Source of the DNA: Lentisphaerales bacterium
GTDB taxonomy: Bacteria > Verrucomicrobiota > Lentisphaeria > Lentisphaerales > Lentisphaeraceae
Assembly (NCBI GenBank): GCA_022446985.1
Contig: JAKVBD010000010.1
Coordinates: 1-64,000 of the forward strand
Direction: 5' to 3'
DNA: 64,000 nt
Below the pieces are notes generated by a model. That model did no database searches and was not told the DNA's origin. It was given only the letters and a program-made list of their open reading frames with translations. Positions 60,301 to 64,000 of the stretch are shown here, in pieces (positions within the stretch are counted from its first letter, which is position 1; the number at the start of each line of letters is the position of its first letter). A program made the position numbers and the translations under genes.

Positions 60301-61062
60301 AAGGCTTTGAAAAAAGAAGCACTTTTGACCTTAAATAAACTCGATAAAATGCAATATAATCAAGCAATCAAGAGTTTGATTGCCAGTGGTTCTGATCTTC
60401 AGGTTTTATACACTGTTCTTCAGGAAACTAATGATGTCGCCAACTCAAAGGCAGTTCAAGATGGTTTAGTTTCGTTAAATAGAGGTCAGCACGAAGGTGA
60501 GAGCTTACTTGAGTTACTTGAAGCTGCAGAAAGTTTTAATTCAGCAGGTATTAAAAATTTACTCACAAAATATAGAAAGTCGCAAACGTCAGGGGATGAT
60601 CTCTTTGTATATCGTTCCACTATGTATGGAGGAGATGCCGCAAAAGGCCGCAAACTTGTTTATGAACAAGGTGTAGGGCAGTGTATTATTTGCCACAAAG
60701 TTGAAGGTAAAGGAGGTGTTGTCGCTCCTGATCTTACAGATCTGGCTAATCTCAAGCGTTCTACAAGTAAATACTTAGTAGAGTCTTTAGTTCACCCTAG
60801 TAAGTATGTTGTTCCGGGATACGGAAATGTAACAGTGTCTTTGAAAGATGGAAACGCAGTTATTGCTTCCTTAATTTCTAAAAATGATCAACAAGTTGTT
60901 GTGAAGATGGTAACAGGTGAAAGAGCAATTTACCCGATGTCAAAAGTGAATTCAGTTACAGACCCTTTATCTTCCATGCCACCGATGGGTGCAGTACTAA
61001 ATAAACGTGATATTCGTGACATTGTTGCTTATCTTAAGATCCTTAAGAAGGCAGAACATTAA
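57301..61062 (+). CDS. PVC-type heme-binding CxxCH protein with dehydrogenase propeller and HEAT repeats
   Basis: A secreted protein of 1253 residues. A signal peptide (about 1-20) precedes a 180-residue N-terminal beta domain, a PVC membrane-bound dehydrogenase propeller (about 175-590; VPAEFDVDLYAGSDLVRNPVS, DTNGDGKADK, GRGDRSRVCYLVELGDYGWNSGHE), long HEAT-like repeats (about 610-1080), and a C-terminal cytochrome c (CIICHKVEGKGG, then the methionine-containing MPPMGAVL). ATG 57301 has AGGA upstream. The family probably oxidises sugars or alcohols in the periplasm and passes electrons to heme c. Unlike the relative at 44.8 kb it is unbroken. Confidence 0.9.
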   Translation: MRNLFKAITFASLSVSTFLTAETVEDFKQGSFAKWHVEGNAFGKKATRSVGEVIREIKDGSKNLYAHSGHGGVSSTGRMISKEFEIKKKIIEYSIAGGKDKKNLLINLLVDDKVVASATGFNKYDVKTEYFEVSKWKGKKARFELVDRKKGNFGFIAVGNIVQKMKPTFKKRSNVSFNVPAEFDVDLYAGSDLVRNPVSISIDGKGRVYAAEVHRFQKGVEDSRRFNAWFLDEININSLQGRLDLYEKWTAKGLFKEGHFTQHSDKITTLEDTNGDGKADKSTSYADGFNGALTGNAGSILLGQNGEMFYANIPHVWKLTDGDGDGVSEKREKLVSGFGFRNGVNGHDLHGLEWGVDGRIYFSNGDRGFEVKTQEGKILKSSERGAIFRCEPDGSNLEIFTIGNRNPQDLAFDQFGNLFTVDNNRGRGDRSRVCYLVELGDYGWNSGHENKTTFFRATKLHERKGFKPADSWKLEGDWKEEFDGQAAYVIPSIFFIDGGSAGITFNPGESLGDKYTNKFMYSAYQLGIHAFNFIPKGSGLQKKESEKFWGGGLIMDTEFDYDGRFYVADYVASNDYKDGRPKGSIYVLKNDEYLNRQSVKSAAALLKAGFKDISFEQLYKNLFHKDMRVRLQSQFELTNRGKKGSEILASALKQTENEVARLHGIWGIGQFSRKDSAYNSLLETFLTDQNWRVRAQVAKVIGESKDSKYISKLIKLLRDENGRVQFYAATALGKLGNKSEIVSALINAANENGDKDVFMRHSVVAGLIYTEANDDIAEHISSTSAAVRKVVLLALARLGDERVDEFLKDQDLSIVQESIRAIDRMLNDQLTQSVGTTLGKYNKAEINLSQTDMERLLQWSFRNGSLVAAKNTSDLVINNKAPESLRIIALYDLLRWHEKLPMDPVIGQVRFINPNRADVKNIIKNTIKASLEDKSSEELASLIVGLSIEYGLAKNTNALAAKILDKNESVEVRLDILRKLVSSKDASVNEILNHLVKDQNKALKKEALLTLNKLDKMQYNQAIKSLIASGSDLQVLYTVLQETNDVANSKAVQDGLVSLNRGQHEGESLLELLEAAESFNSAGIKNLLTKYRKSQTSGDDLFVYRSTMYGGDAAKGRKLVYEQGVGQCIICHKVEGKGGVVAPDLTDLANLKRSTSKYLVESLVHPSKYVVPGYGNVTVSLKDGNAVIASLISKNDQQVVVKMVTGERAIYPMSKVNSVTDPLSSMPPMGAVLNKRDIRDIVAYLKILKKAEH

Positions 61063-61087
61063 AATTACCGATAATCTTTGGATTAAG

Positions 61088-61113
61088 AAGGCGGCTTATG
61101 TCGCCTTTTTTTA
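61088..61113 (+). terminator. Terminator after the PVC cytochrome gene
   Basis: AAGGCG (61088-61093) pairs with CGCCTT (61102-61107), followed by a run of T. Located 26 bases after the stop. Confidence 0.88.
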
Positions 61114-61213
61114 TAGAAATTTTTCATTTCAGCTATCTGAATGCCGTTATTTTTATATAGTGTCAAATCTTATGATACAAGCATAAAAATTTACTAAATT
61201 TCTGGATTTCATT

Positions 61214-62185
61214 TTGAGAATATTTTTCTTATTTATAACTATTTTTTTTATATACTTTCAAGCCTATGCTGATGACGTCGCTTTAAAAGATGGGTCCTTG
61301 GTAAAAGGCGAAATTTTAAAAATACATAATAATCTCCTGTACATTAAAACTAAATTTGCTGGAACTATACAAATTAAAGTTCCAGAAATTTCTCAAGTGA
61401 AGACAGATTTACCAGTGTATTTAAAAAATAAAAATGGTGAGATTGTTGAAAAGGTCTATAACTCAGCTGAAGACGGTATGTGGATGACCTTGTGGACGGG
61501 AGAGTATGATCCCGACGTTTTTATCAATAAATGGGAAAGAAAAGTAACTGTCGATATGCATCAAAAAAATGGTAACTCAGATGAGGAGAAGTTTGCTGGT
61601 GGGCTAGAAGTCAAATATATCCGAGAATATGATGTTTCTAAAGTTTATGGTAAATTTAGAGATACGACTAGAGGTGAACGTAAAACGGCGGATGAAAGAG
61701 AGTTTGGGGTCGATTACGAATTATTACTTGGAGAAGAAAAAAAACATTCCTGGTATGCTAGAACAGATTGGCTTAAAGATAAAATAGATGACCTAAAGCT
61801 CAGGAGTACTTATGCGAGCGGTTATGGTTACTACTTTGTTAAAGATCCAGATTTAGTATTAAGAGCACGAACAGGTATACAGTACAGAGAAGAGAATTTT
61901 TACAATGACCCAACGGAAGACAGTACAGGTTTGGATTTTGGTTTGGACTATGAGCAGGAATTTTTTGATAAATTGAGCTGGTATACAGAGATAGAGTACT
62001 CACCTGCATTTGAAAGTTTTGAAGACTATATACTAACCCATGAGTCTGGACTTAGTATTCCTTTCGGTGAAGATATTTCTTTAATATGGCGCACCGGTGT
62101 TGAACATAATTACACAACCATGCCTGCAGAGGGTTTTGAAAAGTTAGATACTTTATACTTCATGAAGCTCATATTTGAGTTCTAG
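61214..62185 (+). CDS. DUF481 outer-membrane beta-barrel protein
   Basis: A 323-residue exported protein: signal peptide (1-19, ending AYA), an SH3-like N-terminal domain (VALKDGSLVKGEILKIHNN), then a DUF481 barrel with alternating strands and a terminal phenylalanine (LIFEF) as required for outer-membrane insertion. Many strands are rich in aromatic and acidic residues. TTG 61214 is the start needed to include the signal peptide. Function unknown. Confidence 0.8.
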   Translation: MRIFFLFITIFFIYFQAYADDVALKDGSLVKGEILKIHNNLLYIKTKFAGTIQIKVPEISQVKTDLPVYLKNKNGEIVEKVYNSAEDGMWMTLWTGEYDPDVFINKWERKVTVDMHQKNGNSDEEKFAGGLEVKYIREYDVSKVYGKFRDTTRGERKTADEREFGVDYELLLGEEKKHSWYARTDWLKDKIDDLKLRSTYASGYGYYFVKDPDLVLRARTGIQYREENFYNDPTEDSTGLDFGLDYEQEFFDKLSWYTEIEYSPAFESFEDYILTHESGLSIPFGEDISLIWRTGVEHNYTTMPAEGFEKLDTLYFMKLIFEF

Positions 62186-62282
62186 GAATGTGACGGTTTT
62201 GTGATAAACAGAATTTAGTCCTTTATTTTACCAAGGCCTTCATAGTAAATTGGTGTAAGTGATACGTCAATTATGAGGGCAT

Positions 62283-63293
62283 ATGGAAAGCTTGCAAGAA
62301 TTTTATGCGAAGATGGAGTTACTGGGTATTCATCAATCGCTCACCAGTTATTCAGGGCCTCCAAATTATTATTTTCACAATAAGCTATCAAAAATTCAGC
62401 GTAAAGATACAGTTCAATTGGGCGAGCTAATTGGCGAAGGGGGGCAGAAAAAGGTTTACCAGGCATGTCTTGAGGATGGTTCTAAAATAGCAATTGCCAC
62501 TCCTTTAGACTCTTCATGTAAAATAAAAGCAGAGAAGCTCTGCAAAGAAGCCTACATTGCTAAACGTTTGACTCATCCTCATATATTAAAGTTTTATGAC
62601 TACGGAATAGATTCTGACTATGGAGCCTACATCGCAATGCCTCTTATCGAAGGAAAGCGATTATCCGATTACACTTCAGAAGAGTTAGATATTCATCTCT
62701 ATACTAAGTTTTTAATTCAAATTTGCAGGGCCCTGTCTTTTGCTCATAGTAGGGATGTTTTTCATGGCGATTTAAAAGCGGAGAACATTCTAGTTGAAGA
62801 TGACTTTAAATGCTACTTGATTGATTGGGGTGCAGCTTATGCGTTGCCTTCAATGTTAGAAACTGACTCTTTCGAGTTTGATTATAATACAGAATCAAGA
62901 GACGGATATTTATTATCGACTTATGGCTGTATACCACCAGAACTTAGCTCTAGGGAAAAATGCTCAGAAAAGACTGATATATATCAATTGGGGATGATGA
63001 TTCGTGCAGCTATGAAAAATTATTCAGACTCACGGATTAAAAGCCATTTGTTAAATATTTGCAATAAAGCATGTCACCCAAGATCGGAAAAGCGTTTTGA
63101 TTCAGTTAGAGAAATCCTTGTCCTTTTTGAAAGAATAATTAGTCGAGATAAGGCAAGTAGTAAATCTAAAGTAGTAGAGTTCCTTAGTACTTTGGTTGTA
63201 TTAACTCTTTGTTGTTCGGGACTTACTAAGCAGGCTATTTCTCCATTGGATTATGGCCCTCAGTCAATAAATAATCAGTCAATAGCAAAATAG
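62283..63293 (+). CDS. Ser/Thr protein kinase-like protein lacking the beta-3 lysine
   Basis: A 336-residue protein with a kinase domain and a C-terminal hydrophobic segment (about 296-312). The glycine loop GEGGQKKVY is at 51-59, alpha-C glutamate in CKEAYIAKRL, the catalytic loop H161-G-D163-LKAEN168, and the DFG equivalent D181-W-G. The beta-3 VAIK position reads IAIA, with Ala72 in place of the ATP-anchoring lysine. PVC genomes contain a kinase-like branch with this substitution. It lies 9 nt before an ECF sigma gene, suggesting that it controls that factor. Confidence 0.85.
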   Translation: MESLQEFYAKMELLGIHQSLTSYSGPPNYYFHNKLSKIQRKDTVQLGELIGEGGQKKVYQACLEDGSKIAIATPLDSSCKIKAEKLCKEAYIAKRLTHPHILKFYDYGIDSDYGAYIAMPLIEGKRLSDYTSEELDIHLYTKFLIQICRALSFAHSRDVFHGDLKAENILVEDDFKCYLIDWGAAYALPSMLETDSFEFDYNTESRDGYLLSTYGCIPPELSSREKCSEKTDIYQLGMMIRAAMKNYSDSRIKSHLLNICNKACHPRSEKRFDSVREILVLFERIISRDKASSKSKVVEFLSTLVVLTLCCSGLTKQAISPLDYGPQSINNQSIAK

Positions 63294-63302
63294 GGAGTAG
63301 CC

Positions 63303-63905
63303 ATGAATACAACTTATGCCACTAGAAAAAGTTTATTGTATAAGGTCAAAGACCAACAAGATCTCAAGAGCTGGGATGAGTTCACAAACTTATACAGAAG
63401 ATATATCTACATGGTCGCAAGAAACATGAATTTGACGCACCATGATGCTGAAGATATTACGCAGAGGGCCCTGATTAAGCTATGGGAAAAGTTGCCTGAT
63501 TTTGAGTATGATCGCTGTCGCGGCACATTTCGCTCCTGGTTATGTACGATAATACGTCACATGGTCATTAACTTTGTAAAACGCAAAGCGCGAATGTTAA
63601 CGACTTTAGATGATGAAGAGAAATCACTGACTCAGAATTATTTAAACAAGGTCACAGTTCCAGAGTTAAAGATGCTTGAAGAACGCGAATGGAATACCTT
63701 TTTACTGAATAGTGCATGGGAGAGTATTAAAGGTCAATTGACGGACAAGGTGCGTGAAGCCTATTTACTATTACATAAAGGCCAATCTTTAGAGTCTGTT
63801 TCAGAGCAACTTGGGATTAAATTAAATACAGTTTATGTATATCGGCTAAGGGTGCAGCAAAAGCTGGCGAAAGAAATCACCAGTCTCGTAAATAAACTTT
63901 CTTAA
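63303..63905 (+). CDS. ECF sigma factor paired with the kinase
   Basis: A 200-residue sigma factor with region 2 (HHDAEDITQRALIKLWEKL, FRSWLCTIIRHMVINFVKRKAR) and region 4 (LLHKGQSLESVSEQLGIKLNTVYVYRLR). There is no anti-sigma gene; the preceding kinase-like protein probably takes that role, as in kinase-activated ECF systems. ATG 63303 has GGGAG eight bases upstream. The remaining 95 bases of the window hold nothing recognisable. Confidence 0.9.
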   Translation: MNTTYATRKSLLYKVKDQQDLKSWDEFTNLYRRYIYMVARNMNLTHHDAEDITQRALIKLWEKLPDFEYDRCRGTFRSWLCTIIRHMVINFVKRKARMLTTLDDEEKSLTQNYLNKVTVPELKMLEEREWNTFLLNSAWESIKGQLTDKVREAYLLLHKGQSLESVSEQLGIKLNTVYVYRLRVQQKLAKEITSLVNKLS

Positions 63906-64000
63906 ATTAAATCTCTTTCATCAAAGTGAGTAGTGCCAATTTTGATGAATATAAAAGATAAAGTCATGCAGTAGCATAAAAATGCGATCACTTGATAAAA

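Overview
The window looks like the chromosome of a marine member of the PVC superphylum, most probably a Lentisphaera-type bacterium (Lentisphaerota). The evidence is the 16S sequence, two very large PVC-type membrane-bound dehydrogenase/cytochrome c proteins (one carrying HEAT repeats and a discoidin domain), an ECF sigma factor paired with a FecR-LamG membrane protein, a sulfatase with an AraC regulator, and a Ser/Thr kinase paired with an ECF sigma factor. Genes are densely packed. Many starts are GTG or TTG, and many junctions are translationally coupled (ATGA, TAATG, or 8-nt overlaps such as ATGGCTGA).

Layout. 1-0.5 kb: end of a nucleotidyltransferase locus, then a GGAAAGC tandem array. 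1-8.1 kb (minus strand): accessory surface-polysaccharide region with a DHH phosphoesterase coupled to cysC, a UDP-sugar 4-epimerase, a bifunctional mannose-1-P guanylyltransferase/isomerase and a LegC-type aminotransferase. It is interrupted by a small-protein/nucleotidyltransferase pair and a GxxExxY protein, and is peppered with short hairpin repeats whose stems differ but whose 3' flank is shared. 8.1-14.8 kb (minus): operon of EamA-like protein, PaaK-like ligase, TraB-like lipoprotein, BASS-type transporter, tldD and tldE. 14.9-19.1 kb (plus): moxR-DUF58-transglutaminase operon in which two of three genes carry one in-frame stop. 19.3-28.4 kb: sigma-70 factor, sulfatase and AraC regulator, an M50-like membrane protease, a second AraC regulator, tagaturonate reductase with a zinc dehydrogenase (L-galactonate/tagaturonate catabolism), and a fatty acid desaturase. 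28.7-30.8 kb: ECF sigma/FecR-LamG pair. 30.8-38.3 kb (minus): aroE, prepilin peptidase, BioH-like hydrolase, bioC, MscS channel, YihY protein, birA.

38.4-43.8 kb holds a complete rRNA operon (16S-23S-5S) with promoter and terminator and no tRNA in the spacer. After it come an AEC transporter, a PVC-type dehydrogenase interrupted by an amber codon exactly where a conserved Gln is expected, a Nudix hydrolase, and a small membrane protein followed by two tandem copies of a 31-nt element, each ending in a hairpin. 48.9-52.9 kb is the most novel locus: three translationally coupled genes encode a SurA/PpiC-like protein, a C39-peptidase ABC transporter with intact protease triad but a degenerate ATPase, and a sigma-54 activator without a sensor domain. 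Then follow polA, a small membrane protein, lexA, a second giant PVC cytochrome protein, a DUF481 outer-membrane protein, and the kinase/ECF sigma pair.

The points most worth following up are the C39/PpiC-like/sigma-54 cassette, the three otherwise intact genes each broken by a single in-frame stop, and the hypervariable-stem hairpin family in the polysaccharide locus. No tRNA, CRISPR array, intact insertion sequence or replication origin was seen.
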